DNA of 64,000 bases from Deltaproteobacteria bacterium (GCA_017644045.1 JAEPMI010000007.1:124001-188000), one strand, 5' to 3'. Shown: positions 35,616 through 45,156, counted from the first letter of the stretch. A program made the numbers and translations. Notes: generated from the sequence alone by a model not told the origin.

Positions 35616-36497
35616 TCAACGGCTCGGGCCCGGCCGAATCAGGACGCGGAGCCGATCGCCCTGCAGGCGCGCCCCGAAGACCCCCGCCCCGCCGAGCGCG
35701 CCGCGCGCGGTGGGCTCGGCGGCTTCCTGGGCCCAGCCGCCCTGGCTCACGTCGACCTCGAGCAGCTGGTCGCCTTCGGGTCCGCCGCGATAGAGCGCGA
35801 GGACCTGGTTGCCACGAACGAAGAGCTGGCCTTCGTCGATGAGACCCGGCCGCGACGCCCACCACGGATGCTCCTGCGGGCGGAGCGTGGTCGCGTCGAT
35901 GTGGACGCCGCACAGCCGCGTCTGCCGAGGGTCGCCGCCCCCGTAGAAGAGGAGGAAGTAGAAACGGTTCGTCTCCGGCATGTAGGCCGCGGCTGCCAGT
36001 GGCCAGACCGCCTGAACCGCCTGCGGTTCGCCGGTCGGCTCACCGGTGGGCCCGAGCCGCTGGACGAAGGTCTGGTAGGCCGCGCCGGCGTTCGTGTCGT
36101 CCGCTTCCTGCCAAAAGAGCGCGAAGCCGTCCGGCATCGGCGCGATGGCTGCTCCCACCGGTGAATGGCCCCGAGCCGCCGGCCGCTCGATCCGTCGCGC
36201 CGCGCTCGGGTTCCCCAGCCCATCGGCGCCGACCGGCACGAAGACCGCCCGAAGCGAGTCCCGTCCGACCAAGGCCAGCAGCACTCCGTCGTCGCTGGTG
36301 CCCGCGTATGCCGAGGCTCCGTTGGACCCCGGCACGGCCTTCGTTCGCCCCGTGGCGACGACTCGAACGCGACGGTCCACGACCACCTCGACCGGGGTCT
36401 CCCCGACGTAGCGAATCTCGGCGTAGCTGCTCCCGGGTTGAGCACCGGCCGTGCTGGCGAACGCGAGCAGGAAGAAGGCGAGAAAAGGGGCGCGCAT
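35616..36497 (-). CDS. Hypothetical secreted protein
   Basis: The 293-residue protein has a signal peptide (MRAPFLAFFLLAFASTAGA); a GTG 15 bases upstream is a less likely start. The mature part is all beta by composition, with repeated short strands such as GVLLALVGRDSLRAVFVP, GFALFWQEADDTN, FYFLLFYGGG and QVLALYRGGPEGDQLLEVD, suggesting a beta-propeller-like fold of six or seven blades. Two WGF/W-type strand ends are visible. No catalytic motif is seen. It is 31 bp upstream of prmC and 42 bp downstream of the LCP gene, both on the same strand. Confidence 0.72.
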   Translation of the reverse strand: MRAPFLAFFLLAFASTAGAQPGSSYAEIRYVGETPVEVVVDRRVRVVATGRTKAVPGSNGASAYAGTSDDGVLLALVGRDSLRAVFVPVGADGLGNPSAARRIERPAARGHSPVGAAIAPMPDGFALFWQEADDTNAGAAYQTFVQRLGPTGEPTGEPQAVQAVWPLAAAAYMPETNRFYFLLFYGGGDPRQTRLCGVHIDATTLRPQEHPWWASRPGLIDEGQLFVRGNQVLALYRGGPEGDQLLEVDVSQGGWAQEAAEPTARGALGGAGVFGARLQGDRLRVLIRPGPSR

Positions 36498-36539
36498 ACC
36501 CACGGTGGCCACGAGGGTCGAAAACGTGACCGACGTTCT

Positions 36540-37700
36540 TCACTCGTCGTCCGAGTCGGCTCGCGGAGCCCGGTGCCGGAGCGCGATGTCCGGGTCCGGG
36601 CAGCGCTTCCGCTCCGGCCGCATCCCCGGCGACGGGGCCTCGAAGAGCCCGAGGAGAGCGTCGTCGATGGCCGCGAAGTCGGGCTCGAGCACGTAGCGCC
36701 CATCGGCCGTCCGGGCCGCCTGCGTCTGACGGGTCCCGATCAACACGCCGTGCATGCGCTCCTGCCGCACTCGGGACACGCGACGCGCCAGGCCGATCAG
36801 CTCGAGCCGACTCATCGTGGTGAACACGCCGGCCTCGAGCGTCTGGCCGACCACCGGCAGCCACCCCGTGGGCCCGATCTCCCGCAGTCGGCTCCGAAGA
36901 CCGGCCAACACCGCCTGCTGCCGACGGGCCCGATCCCAGTCGCTACGGCCGTGTCGGCTGCGCACGTACATGGCCGCGGTCACACCGTCCATCCGCCGCT
37001 CCCCGGCGTCGACGTCGAGCAGCCGCCGGCCGCCCTCGACCCGCGAGTCGCGAAAGTTGTCGCGAATGGTGCAGGGGACGTCGACCACGATCCCGCCGAG
37101 GCCGTCGATGCTCTGCTCGAACGCCTCCAGGTCACCGACCAGCACGTGGTCGACCGGCGCATCGAGCACCTCCTCGACCCGCTCGCGCATGACCTGGAGC
37201 GGGTCCCGCTCCTGCCGCATGGCGATGCGAAGCGTGGCGTTGATGCGAGCCGGGCCGTGATCCGGCACGTCGACGAGCAGGTCGCGAGGGATCGACACGA
37301 CGCCGACGTGACCGCTCTCGTCGTCGAAGAAGGCGACGAGGATGGAGTCGGCCCGTCCCCAGCGGCCACGGGTGTGATCGACGCCGATCAGGAGGTAGGC
37401 CTCGGCGTCCGCGAGCTTGGGGGTCGCCACCCGCTCCACCGGCCGATCGGGGTGGAACTCCGTGGCCACCTCCTCGACGCCGGCGTCGGCCTCGACCGCC
37501 AGCCCTTGGTCGGCCGGACCCGCGTCGACGAGCTCGAGCGGCGCGATCTCGGGCTCGTCCTCCCAGGACTCGGGCTCCGGCCCGCGGGCGGCGAAGGTCA
37601 TGGGTCGCCGCGTCAGCCACCAGACGGTCACGAGTGCGAACGCGAGGGCTCCGAGAGCGAGCGATGAGAGGATGCGACGACGAGTCACGGGTCTGCCCAT
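36540..37700 (-). CDS. LytR-CpsA-Psr (LCP) family glycopolymer transferase
   Basis: The protein has 386 residues with one N-terminal membrane helix (about 12-30), an acidic linker (40-95) and an extracytoplasmic LCP domain. The conserved core is YLLIGVDHT, GRADSILVAFFDD (Asp118), VVSIPRDLLVDVP (Arg139), RINATLR, GLGGIVVDVP and DWDRARRQQAVLAG. LCP proteins transfer lipid-linked glycopolymers onto peptidoglycan or other acceptors. In Gram-negatives such as Myxococcota they are less studied and may attach surface polysaccharide. The C-terminal 40 residues are Pro/Arg/Asp-rich. A 246-bp gap separates it from the divergent lipoprotein operon. Confidence 0.9.
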   Translation of the reverse strand: MGRPVTRRRILSSLALGALAFALVTVWWLTRRPMTFAARGPEPESWEDEPEIAPLELVDAGPADQGLAVEADAGVEEVATEFHPDRPVERVATPKLADAEAYLLIGVDHTRGRWGRADSILVAFFDDESGHVGVVSIPRDLLVDVPDHGPARINATLRIAMRQERDPLQVMRERVEEVLDAPVDHVLVGDLEAFEQSIDGLGGIVVDVPCTIRDNFRDSRVEGGRRLLDVDAGERRMDGVTAAMYVRSRHGRSDWDRARRQQAVLAGLRSRLREIGPTGWLPVVGQTLEAGVFTTMSRLELIGLARRVSRVRQERMHGVLIGTRQTQAARTADGRYVLEPDFAAIDDALLGLFEAPSPGMRPERKRCPDPDIALRHRAPRADSDDE

Positions 37701-37758
37701 CGCAACGAACGCGCCAAGCGCCTCGCTCGGCGTTTGTGAAGCATTTTCGCCTACGGAT

Positions 37759-37849
37759 GTGGGGTTTGCCCCACGTGCGCGTGGCTGGCGGTGGACGATC
37801 CTGGCGTTGCGCTCACGGCTCAGAAAAGTACTCTGTGGAGACTGAGCCG
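37759..37849 (+). promoter_or_regulatory. Hairpins upstream of the 1157-residue lipoprotein gene (possible 5' leader)
   Basis: Two clean stems lie within the 246-bp divergent gap: GTGGGG/CCCCAC with a TTTG loop (37759-37774), and CGGCTCAG/CTGAGCCG with an 18-nt loop (37816-37823 with 37842-37849). A further GCGCGC/GCGCGC stem lies just before the start codon. No known riboswitch class is recognised. Confidence 0.4.
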
Positions 37850-37946
37850 GCGTTCACTCCCCGGGGGAGACGACCGGCCGTGTTGGCTTCGTGAGGCGCT
37901 CGGGTGCGCCGATGGGTCGCGCGCGAGCGCGCATGAAAGGGTGTCG

Positions 37947-40900
37947 ATGAGGAAGGCCGTTCCGAGCCCCTGTGGGCGAGCGAAAGCCCTGCGGGTCGTG
38001 CTGGTCATGGGTCTCTTGGCCTGTGGGTCCGAGTTCGATTCCACCCGTGTCACCCGCGAGCGCGGAACGCTGGGCGAGGAGATGTACCGCCTCTTCTGCC
38101 AGCGCCTCGCGTCGTCCGAGGTGCCGAACGACGTCTCGGGTCGCGAGACCCGCGCGCTCTGCGACGGCGAGGTCGGCCCGGAGGCCGCCCCGACCGAGCG
38201 GCTCCGCGTGCTCGCCGAGAACCGGGACCGGTTGGTCGTCGCCTTCGACACCACCATGCCGGAGCCCATCGAGGACGACCTCGACCACTTCATGCTCCAG
38301 CTCCTGCCGCTCTACGACCCGCCGACCGAACGGCTTCCGGAGCAGACCCGCGCGACGGCCGAGCTGCTGAACGCGCTCGTGGAAGACGACGAAGCGCTCG
38401 GCGCCCTCGAGCGCCTCTCGCACCGCGGCGGCTACCGCCCCCTCCGCCTCGCGCTGGGGGTCGCTCGGCCCGCCCTCTCCTACCCGGGGATCGTCGGTCT
38501 CGCGGACAGCACGCTCGACGCGATCGGTCCGGGCGGTACCGCGGAGAGCGAGTGGGAGGACCTGCTCGACGCGCTCGCCCTCGACCTGGCGATCCCCGAC
38601 GAGGAGATCGAAGAAGACGGTCCCTCGACGCTCGAGCTGACCCGGCAGCTCCTCTTCACCCAGCGCGATGCGTTCGGTCGGGGCCCCGGCCGCCTGCTCA
38701 CCCTCCGTGACCGTCGCGGCGTCGCCCTCCCCTTCAGCGTCGACGACAGCGTCCCGCCGCCCTTCGTCGATCGTGACGGGGACGGGCTCGCCGACATCGA
38801 CCCGCTCGGCCGCTTCGTCGGCGACGACGGCACGCCGCTCGACGTGGCCACGCCCTTCCCGGTCGCAGGCGAGATCACGGTCCTCCGGGACCCGAACGGT
38901 CGCGCCCTCCGCCCAGACGACTCGCCTTACTACCGGAGCTTCGACGTGAGCCGCACGGCCCTCGCGGGCATCGCGCGGGACTCCGCCGACCTCTTCGACC
39001 CCGACCAGCCCGCGGCGCTCGACCTCGCTGGCGGCATGCCCGCGCTCCTCGGCCCCGTCGCCGAGCGGACCGAGCGCATGGGTGGCCTCGACTTCACCTA
39101 CCCGGGTTTCGACACGAGCCAGAGCCCGATGCTCGACCTCATCGACGCCAGCACCGCGCTTCTCGGCCGCGACGAGACCGACGACGTGCTCGCCGCGCTC
39201 GAGGTCGTCGTCCGCGACCACGAGTCGGAGGTCGCGGCGCTGGTCGACGCCGGTCTCTTCGGCGATGCGGTCGGCGATGCGACGCCTGGCGCGGCGATCC
39301 CCGACGAGAGCGAGCTCTGGGACGACGTGATCCAGGTCGCGATCTGGATGGCACAGGAGCCCGGACTGCTCGAAGCGACCCTGCGCGCCCTCGCCGACCC
39401 CCAGAGCAAGCGCCTCGGACAGATCTACGCCGAGATGATGCGCTACTCGGATGACGTCGGCTACGACATGGCCGACCTCAACCGGCCGATGCGGGAGCAG
39501 GTCTGGAGCCGGGAGGTCGACCCCTCGGCGCCCGAGTCGGCGACCAACACCAGCCTCTTCCAGGAGTCGATCGGACTGATCCACGACCTCGACGGGGTGC
39601 GTCTCTGCAACAAGGAGGGCGCTCGCCTCGGCATCACCCTGCCGGTCTTCGGCTACACCCGGCTGCCGGGCAGCTTCGCCGAGTGCGAGCTCCTCGAGAT
39701 CGACAACGTCGCCGAGACCTACGCCCAGGCGATCGTCGGTCGCGCCTCCATCGAGATCAAGCCGGCCTTCCTGCGCGGCATCCTGGATCTCGGCGGCGCC
39801 GTCGGCCTCGGCGCCGACGAGGTCCTCGAGAACGAGAGCGGCATCGACGGCCTGACGACCTCCCCGACGCCCGAGGCGATGAACCGCCTGGTCTTCGCGC
39901 CTCGCAACCAGTTCCTCACCGACCTGATCGACCCGCCGCAGACCCGCGACGGAGCGAACGTCGAGGACCGCTACGATGGCACCACTTTCGCTTGGGAGCG
40001 GCGCTTCCGCTTCTGCGGTGACTCGCTGGTGACCCCCGACACGCCCTGCTCCGATCCGGAGGCGGTCACCTTCTACGAGGCCATGGGTCCGCTGATCGCG
40101 GCCTTCGACACCTTCGACGGGCGCACGGAGGGGCGTTTTCTCTTCGGGCGGCTGATCTCCGCGCTCTACACCCACTGGCCATCGCCCGACGACCCCCAGA
40201 CCCAGAGCACGGACCCCTCCGGAGCCTTCTTCGCCCACGACGACGACGGCCGGAGCTACGAGCCCGTCGTGGCCGCCCTCTTCGCCGACTGTCAGGGGCC
40301 CGTCGCGGGCGTGGGCAGCTGCAACCCGCGGGAGGCAGGACAGATGATCCAGCGTCTCCACGACCTGCTCGTCGTCATGGACGACATCGAGGTCCGCCCC
40401 GGGGTCGATGGCATCGACGCCCTCGCCGTGGCCACCGAGACGCTGGTCGACCCGGCCCGCAACGACGGCCTCGCCGATCGCCAGGGGCGCACCGAGAGCA
40501 CCACCAACGGCGGCAGCCGCACGGTCGGCATGACCCCGCTGCTCGCGCTCTTGGACGCGCTCGGAGGCATCGACGACGCCTGGGCGGCGAACCCCGACCG
40601 CCACGCACGGCACCTCAGCGGCCGCAGCCAGATGGTCGACGTGCTGCTCACGGTCGAGGAGACCGGTGGCCAGCACCAGTTCGTGAAGCGACGCGTGCCC
40701 CCGGTCCTCGAGATCCTCATCCCCTTCATCCGCGAGCGCATCGCCGACCATCGCGCGGCGGGTGATCTCGAAGAGTGGTCCCGCGGCATCGCCGACCGGG
40801 TCGAGACCTCGATCGGGTCGGCGACCGGCGCAGCGATGCTCAACCTGGTCGACGCGCTCCGCGAAGACGAGGCCGCCACCGACGAGCTGAGCGGCCTCGT

Positions 40901-41420
40901 GCGCTACCTGATGGACGAAGAGGCCGGCGCCGACGCCTTCGACAACACCATGATCGCGACGGCGGACCTGCTGCAGCTCCTCGAGGACGACACGAACCTC
41001 GACCCGCTCTTCCAGGCCCTCTCGACCGGCGTGAGCCCGGACGCGAGGGCCGTGGCGGACGGTGGCGGGAGCGTGGACGGCAGCGCGCTCTCCAGCGAGG
41101 GAAGCGCCCTGGACGAGACCCTCGCCCTCCTCCGGGACATCGTGGACGTCGACGAGCGCGAGACCCTGCCGGTCGTGCTTCGAAACCTCGTCTCGCTCCC
41201 GCCGGAGACGAGCGGGGAGACCCCCCTCGAGATCATCATCGACGTGGTCGCCGAGGTGAACCGGGCCCGACCCGGTATCGGCGGCGCGATGCTGGCCGAC
41301 GACCATGCCGAGGTCCTCGGGACCGCCCACGACTACCTGACCGACGAGTACCGCGGCCTCGAGCGCATGTGGGACGTCGTCCAGAACCGAACGATCAACG
41401 ACGGCGACGACGCACCGTGA
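37947..41420 (+). CDS. Very large (1157-residue) lipoprotein, unknown family
   Basis: The protein starts MRKAVPSPCGRAK and has a lipobox at LLAC (Cys26). It is rich in Asp/Glu and shows repeated alpha-helical segments such as LDALALDLAIPDEEIEEDG and ALEVVVRDHESEVAALVDAGLF. A DxDxDG calcium-type loop (VDRDGDGLADID, near residue 275) is present, as are several Cys-containing strands near 680-820. No enzymatic motif is visible. It is directly coupled (GTGA) to a FadL-type porin gene, so it may be an outer-membrane-anchored partner of that porin. The start has AAAGGGTG upstream. Size, anchor and coupling are seen directly; the partnership is inferred. Confidence 0.8.
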   Translation: MRKAVPSPCGRAKALRVVLVMGLLACGSEFDSTRVTRERGTLGEEMYRLFCQRLASSEVPNDVSGRETRALCDGEVGPEAAPTERLRVLAENRDRLVVAFDTTMPEPIEDDLDHFMLQLLPLYDPPTERLPEQTRATAELLNALVEDDEALGALERLSHRGGYRPLRLALGVARPALSYPGIVGLADSTLDAIGPGGTAESEWEDLLDALALDLAIPDEEIEEDGPSTLELTRQLLFTQRDAFGRGPGRLLTLRDRRGVALPFSVDDSVPPPFVDRDGDGLADIDPLGRFVGDDGTPLDVATPFPVAGEITVLRDPNGRALRPDDSPYYRSFDVSRTALAGIARDSADLFDPDQPAALDLAGGMPALLGPVAERTERMGGLDFTYPGFDTSQSPMLDLIDASTALLGRDETDDVLAALEVVVRDHESEVAALVDAGLFGDAVGDATPGAAIPDESELWDDVIQVAIWMAQEPGLLEATLRALADPQSKRLGQIYAEMMRYSDDVGYDMADLNRPMREQVWSREVDPSAPESATNTSLFQESIGLIHDLDGVRLCNKEGARLGITLPVFGYTRLPGSFAECELLEIDNVAETYAQAIVGRASIEIKPAFLRGILDLGGAVGLGADEVLENESGIDGLTTSPTPEAMNRLVFAPRNQFLTDLIDPPQTRDGANVEDRYDGTTFAWERRFRFCGDSLVTPDTPCSDPEAVTFYEAMGPLIAAFDTFDGRTEGRFLFGRLISALYTHWPSPDDPQTQSTDPSGAFFAHDDDGRSYEPVVAALFADCQGPVAGVGSCNPREAGQMIQRLHDLLVVMDDIEVRPGVDGIDALAVATETLVDPARNDGLADRQGRTESTTNGGSRTVGMTPLLALLDALGGIDDAWAANPDRHARHLSGRSQMVDVLLTVEETGGQHQFVKRRVPPVLEILIPFIRERIADHRAAGDLEEWSRGIADRVETSIGSATGAAMLNLVDALREDEAATDELSGLVRYLMDEEAGADAFDNTMIATADLLQLLEDDTNLDPLFQALSTGVSPDARAVADGGGSVDGSALSSEGSALDETLALLRDIVDVDERETLPVVLRNLVSLPPETSGETPLEIIIDVVAEVNRARPGIGGAMLADDHAEVLGTAHDYLTDEYRGLERMWDVVQNRTINDGDDAP

Positions 41421-43069
41421 CCCGGACCCTTCTCCTCTGCCTCACCGTTCTCGTGACGGTGGGGGCACTCCCACAGCGCGCGGAGGCCGGCGGCCTCTTC
41501 CTCACCGACCGGGGCACCCGTCCGCTCGGCCGCGGCTTCGCCTTCGTGGCCGGCGCCGACGACCCCCAGTCCATCTGGTACAACCCCGCCGGTCTCGGCT
41601 GGTCGGGTCAGCAGCTGCTCCTCGACGCGACCATGACCTTCCTCCGGGCGGACTTCGCCCGGGTGGACTCGGGAGGCAACCTGCTACCGACGGTCTCCGT
41701 CGACGCGGCGAAGCTGCCGATCCCGATGATCGCCTACAGCCACCCGCTCCGCGACGACCTGGTGCTCGGATTCGGCATTCACGCGCCGAACGCGTCACTG
41801 CTCCGCTGGCCGCGCGGGGTCACCGTGGACGGGAGCGGCACCTGCGACGCGACCGGCGAGCCGATGGCCGGCTGCGAGGCGGCGCCCCAGCGCTACAGCC
41901 TGTACTCGCTCGAGGGCAGCGCCTTCGTGAACATCACGCCGGCGGTGGCCTACAAGCCGATCCCGGAGCTCTCCATCGGTGTGGGGATGCATCTGCTCCT
42001 CGGTCGCTTCGTGGGCGAGACGGCGATCAGCGCGTGCGATGGCTTCATCTGCACCCAGGCGGAGAACCCGGAGTACGACGGCCTCGCCCGCTTCGACCTC
42101 AACCCCATCGTCCATCCCGGCTTCACGCTCGGCGCGACCTACGACGGCGGCATGGTCCGGGTGGGCGCCTCGATGGTCTGGTGGCCGGGCGCGGTCAGCG
42201 GCGACGCCAAGCTCGACGTCCGGCTCCCGTCGGCGCCGCTCTTCGACGGGGCGCGAGTCGAGGGCGACACGGCCCGTCTCGAGCTCGATCTCCCGCTGAT
42301 GGTCCGAGCGGGCGTCGAGGTCCGGCCGATGCGCACGCTGCGCATCGAGCTCGCCTACGTGTGGGAGCACTGGTCGACGCAGGACGCTGCTCGAATCGAG
42401 CCGAACGACATCTGGATTCGGGACGCGGTCGCCATCGGCGACTATCAGGTCGGCGACATCAACATCCCGAGAAACATGAACGATGTCCACAGCCTGCGCC
42501 TCGGCGCGGAGCTCGAGGCGGTGGAGGATACGCTCACCGTCTCGCTCGGCGTGAACTACGAGAACGGCAGCTTCGACAACGCCTACCTCTCGCCGCTGAC
42601 CCTCGACTCTCGGAAGGTGGTGCTGGCCCTCGGCGCGAGCGTCCAGGTCAAGCAGGGGCTCTTCCTCGACGTCAGCTACGGCCACATCTTCATGGCCGAC
42701 CCGAACGTCACCAACAGCGCCGTCCCGCAGCCGAACCCCATCCGGCCGCCGCGCTCCCCCGACGTCCCCGCTCCGGCCGGCGGCGCGGCGTTCGTGGGCA
42801 ACGGCCAGTACTCGATGGAGGCGGACATCGTCGGCATCGGACTCCGCTGGCAGGTCGACGCGCTGAGCGGCACCGAGAGCGCCGAGCGCGGAGATTCCGA
42901 CGAAGAAACGCTCGACGACGAGACGCAGCCGTCGGACGACGTCCGACCGTGGCACGGCGGCGACGACTCGACCTCCGAGTCCGACGATGGCGGGGTGAGC
43001 GACGACCCTGCCTCCGGGTCGGCTACCGAGAGTGAAGAAGGCTCGCCCTGGTACGAGCGGCCGGAGTGA
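41417..43069 (+). CDS. FadL/OmpP1-type outer membrane porin with acidic C-terminal tail
   Basis: The protein has 550 residues. The GTG start overlaps the lipoprotein stop. A signal peptide (about 25 residues) is followed by the family N-terminus GGLFLTDRGTRPLGRG and DPQSIWYNPAGLG, then FadL-like strand repeats, including FGIHAPNASLLRWPRGV, VHPGFTLGATYDGGMVRVG and LRIELAYVWEHW. The barrel ends with VGIGLRWQVDALSG near residue 485. A 65-residue Asp/Glu/Ser-rich tail follows (GDSDEETLDDET, STSESDDGG). FadL proteins import hydrophobic molecules such as long-chain fatty acids; the NPA motif of the hatch is present. A tail after the last strand is unusual, because that strand usually carries the Bam signal. 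The coupled lipoprotein upstream may act with it. Confidence 0.88.
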   Translation: MTRTLLLCLTVLVTVGALPQRAEAGGLFLTDRGTRPLGRGFAFVAGADDPQSIWYNPAGLGWSGQQLLLDATMTFLRADFARVDSGGNLLPTVSVDAAKLPIPMIAYSHPLRDDLVLGFGIHAPNASLLRWPRGVTVDGSGTCDATGEPMAGCEAAPQRYSLYSLEGSAFVNITPAVAYKPIPELSIGVGMHLLLGRFVGETAISACDGFICTQAENPEYDGLARFDLNPIVHPGFTLGATYDGGMVRVGASMVWWPGAVSGDAKLDVRLPSAPLFDGARVEGDTARLELDLPLMVRAGVEVRPMRTLRIELAYVWEHWSTQDAARIEPNDIWIRDAVAIGDYQVGDINIPRNMNDVHSLRLGAELEAVEDTLTVSLGVNYENGSFDNAYLSPLTLDSRKVVLALGASVQVKQGLFLDVSYGHIFMADPNVTNSAVPQPNPIRPPRSPDVPAPAGGAAFVGNGQYSMEADIVGIGLRWQVDALSGTESAERGDSDEETLDDETQPSDDVRPWHGGDDSTSESDDGGVSDDPASGSATESEEGSPWYERPE

Positions 43070-43125
43070 GCGCGGCGCGCTTCTGACCCTTGTTGGGCTG
43101 GCCATCGACTGGTAGGGACAGCCCG

Positions 43126-44364
43126 ATGGCCGAAGACCTCGGGGCCCGCGTGTTGCGGGAGGGTCTGGTCGACCGCGACCAGCTCGCGGACGCCCTCGCC
43201 GAAGGTGCCGCGGGGGGAGTCCTCGCGACCGCGCTGATCCGCAACGGCCTCGACGAGGACGCGCTCCATCGCCTGCTCGTCCGCGAGGGACACGCCGAGG
43301 CGAGCTACGCCGAGCTCGACGCTGGCGGTGGCCCGGTGAGCCGTCTGCTGCACGGACGCATGGCCCACGCGCTGCAGGCCCTGCCCATCGAGGACCGAGG
43401 ACACGAGGTCGTGGTCGCGATGGTCGACCCGAGCGACGGCCACGCGCTCCGCGAGCTCCGCTTCGCCGTCGGCCGGATGGTGCGCGCGAAGGTCGCTCGC
43501 GCCACCGACCTCCGCAACGCCCTCGCGAGCGCCTATCCGGGCGACATCCCACCGGAGCCGAGAGAGACCCCACTCGCCCTGGTACGTCGCCGAAGCCCGT
43601 CCGGCACCGTCGAGGTCTCGGCTCAGCCTCGTCGGAGCACTCGTCCCATGGCGCAGATCGTGGCTCCACCGCCGAGCAAACCCGAGCCGCCGCCGAGTCC
43701 CGCGCCCACGAGCTCCGTGCCGCCCGAGCGGTCGTCGTCGACCCCCCCGGGGACCACCCGCTCTTCCATGCCCCCGACCGCGGGCTCGATCCTCACTCTC
43801 GAAGAGTCGTCGTGGGGTGACCTCCAGCAGAGCTCCGAGCCCGCGCCCGTCCCCTCGGTGCGCGACTCCCGCCGGCAACGGCCGAACAGCCTGACGCCGC
43901 CGCCGGTCGGACCGATGCTCGCCTCGCTCCGCCGAGCGAGCGACCGGGACTCGATCGTGCGTTTCGCCTGCGAGGGCTGCGCCGGTGTCGCCAAGACCGT
44001 GGTCTTCCTGGCCCTGCGGCGAGGCGTGCTCCGCGGCTGGGAGGCCCGCGGTGGGAACGTGTCGCCCGATGCGATTCGAAACCTCTGGATTCCGGCGACC
44101 AGCCCCTCGATGTTCAAGCGAGTGGTCGAGACCGGCGAGAGCTACGAGGGTCCCTACGGCACGACGGCGGCGGACGACCTCTTCCGAGCGGCGACCGGAT
44201 CCCGCGGCGGTCGCGTGGTGATCCACGCGGTCCGGGTCGCCGGCAAACCGCTCGGCGCGCTCTGCGCCGAGGGTGTCCGCTTCGACGCCGTGGGCAAGCG
44301 ACGCATCGAAGAGATGGTGCTGGCGGCAGGCCGCGCGTTCGAGCGGCTGCTCGAACACCGTTAG
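43126..44364 (+). CDS. MshEN (GspE N-terminal) and GAF-like two-domain protein
   Basis: The 412-residue cytoplasmic protein begins with an MshEN/GspE N-terminal segment (GARVLREGLVDRDQLADAL, GVLATALIRNGL, MVDPSDGHALRELRFAVGR), of the kind that binds c-di-GMP in type IV pilus or type II secretion ATPases. A Pro/Ser-rich linker (about 145-260) follows. Then comes a GAF-like domain (RDSIVRFACEGCAGVAKTVVFLALRRGVLRGW, RVVIHAVRVAGKPLGALCAEG). No ATPase motif is present, so it is a regulator rather than a secretion ATPase. A GGGCTG/CAGCCC stem sits directly upstream of the ATG. It may respond to c-di-GMP, but the binding residues cannot be judged without an alignment. Confidence 0.8.
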   Translation: MAEDLGARVLREGLVDRDQLADALAEGAAGGVLATALIRNGLDEDALHRLLVREGHAEASYAELDAGGGPVSRLLHGRMAHALQALPIEDRGHEVVVAMVDPSDGHALRELRFAVGRMVRAKVARATDLRNALASAYPGDIPPEPRETPLALVRRRSPSGTVEVSAQPRRSTRPMAQIVAPPPSKPEPPPSPAPTSSVPPERSSSTPPGTTRSSMPPTAGSILTLEESSWGDLQQSSEPAPVPSVRDSRRQRPNSLTPPPVGPMLASLRRASDRDSIVRFACEGCAGVAKTVVFLALRRGVLRGWEARGGNVSPDAIRNLWIPATSPSMFKRVVETGESYEGPYGTTAADDLFRAATGSRGGRVVIHAVRVAGKPLGALCAEGVRFDAVGKRRIEEMVLAAGRAFERLLEHR

Positions 44365-44424
44365 AGCTCCACTCCACCACGAACCGCGTCGGAGCAACGG
44401 GTGCTGCTCGAGCTCGTGCACAGC

Positions 44425-45099
44425 TCAGTCGAGGAGCGCGCGCTCGGGGCGGATGTCGGCCTTGGCGAGGCGGAGGAGCTCGATGCGGGACTCGAGCACC
44501 CGCTCGGAGTAGGCGGTCACCTGGCAGATGCCACTGTTGTACGCGCCCAACCCGGCCTCGACCGTACCGCAGCGCTCGATGGCGGAAGCGACGTGGGCCG
44601 CACCTTCGTCGACGACCTCACCCTGGCAGGCGTCTTCTCGCTGCTCACAGCGACGGCGGTATCCTTCGCTCCGAACGAAACGGACCCGACTCCCGACACC
44701 ACGTGGGTGGAGCTGGACGATCCCTCGTTCCCCGAGCGAACCCTCGGCGAAGGGGTTGAGCCCACTCTCCCGGAGCGCCATGGCCGCCAGGAGGAAGGGA
44801 TCGACTCCGTGCTGGTAGCCCGCGGAGGTCAGAATCCGGGCGAACGCCACCAGGCGTGCACGGCAATCGACCCTCGCACCCCGACAATGACGGACGTAGA
44901 CCCGTCGATCGCCGGCCTGCCAGACCGTCAGCCGCTCGTCGAGGGCGCGAGCCAAGGCCACCGCCGTGGCGGCCTCCGCTTCTCTCTCCTCGACGGATCG
45001 TTCGTCTGACGCTGGAATCGGTTGCCCATCGTCCTGTGCCTCGGCGCCGGAGACGGCGACGAGGAACGTCATCAGAACGAAGAGGTGAAATCGCAACAT
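44425..45099 (-). CDS. Lytic transglycosylase (SLT-like)
   Basis: This protein of about 224 residues has a signal peptide (FHLFVLMTFLVAVSGAEA). The SLT-type lysozyme fold is indicated by GVDPFLLAAMALRESGLNPFAEG with catalytic Glu111, the ERGIVQLHP motif (replacing the usual GLMQ) and the late AGLGAYNSG. Four Cys in the second half (HCRGARVDC, RRRCEQREDAC) may form disulfides. It cleaves peptidoglycan to 1,6-anhydro-muropeptides. The start follows a GGAG ribosome site 6 nt upstream, which lies immediately after a stable hairpin (45111-45156) in the leader. It is downstream of the HARE-HTH gene with a 125-bp gap. Confidence 0.85.
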   Translation of the reverse strand: MLRFHLFVLMTFLVAVSGAEAQDDGQPIPASDERSVEEREAEAATAVALARALDERLTVWQAGDRRVYVRHCRGARVDCRARLVAFARILTSAGYQHGVDPFLLAAMALRESGLNPFAEGSLGERGIVQLHPRGVGSRVRFVRSEGYRRRCEQREDACQGEVVDEGAAHVASAIERCGTVEAGLGAYNSGICQVTAYSERVLESRIELLRLAKADIRPERALLD

Positions 45100-45110
45100 G
45101 CCAAGCTCCA

Positions 45111-45156
45111 CACCCCCCTCCCTCGCGAGCCTCGCTCACGAGGACACAGGGGGGTG
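45111..45156 (-). promoter_or_regulatory. Nested hairpin abutting the ribosome site of the lytic transglycosylase
   Basis: CACCCCCC/GGGGGGTG arms (45111-45118, 45149-45156) enclose an inner CCTCG/CGAGG stem. On the minus strand it ends 3 bases before GGAG. It could terminate transcription from the HARE-HTH gene or control translation of the transglycosylase. Confidence 0.5.

Noticed and set aside
37854-41330. Minus-strand open frame of nearly 1160 codons
   Set aside because: It mirrors the plus-strand lipoprotein gene, which has a ribosome site, lipobox and coupled partner; the antisense translation has no signal or domain.
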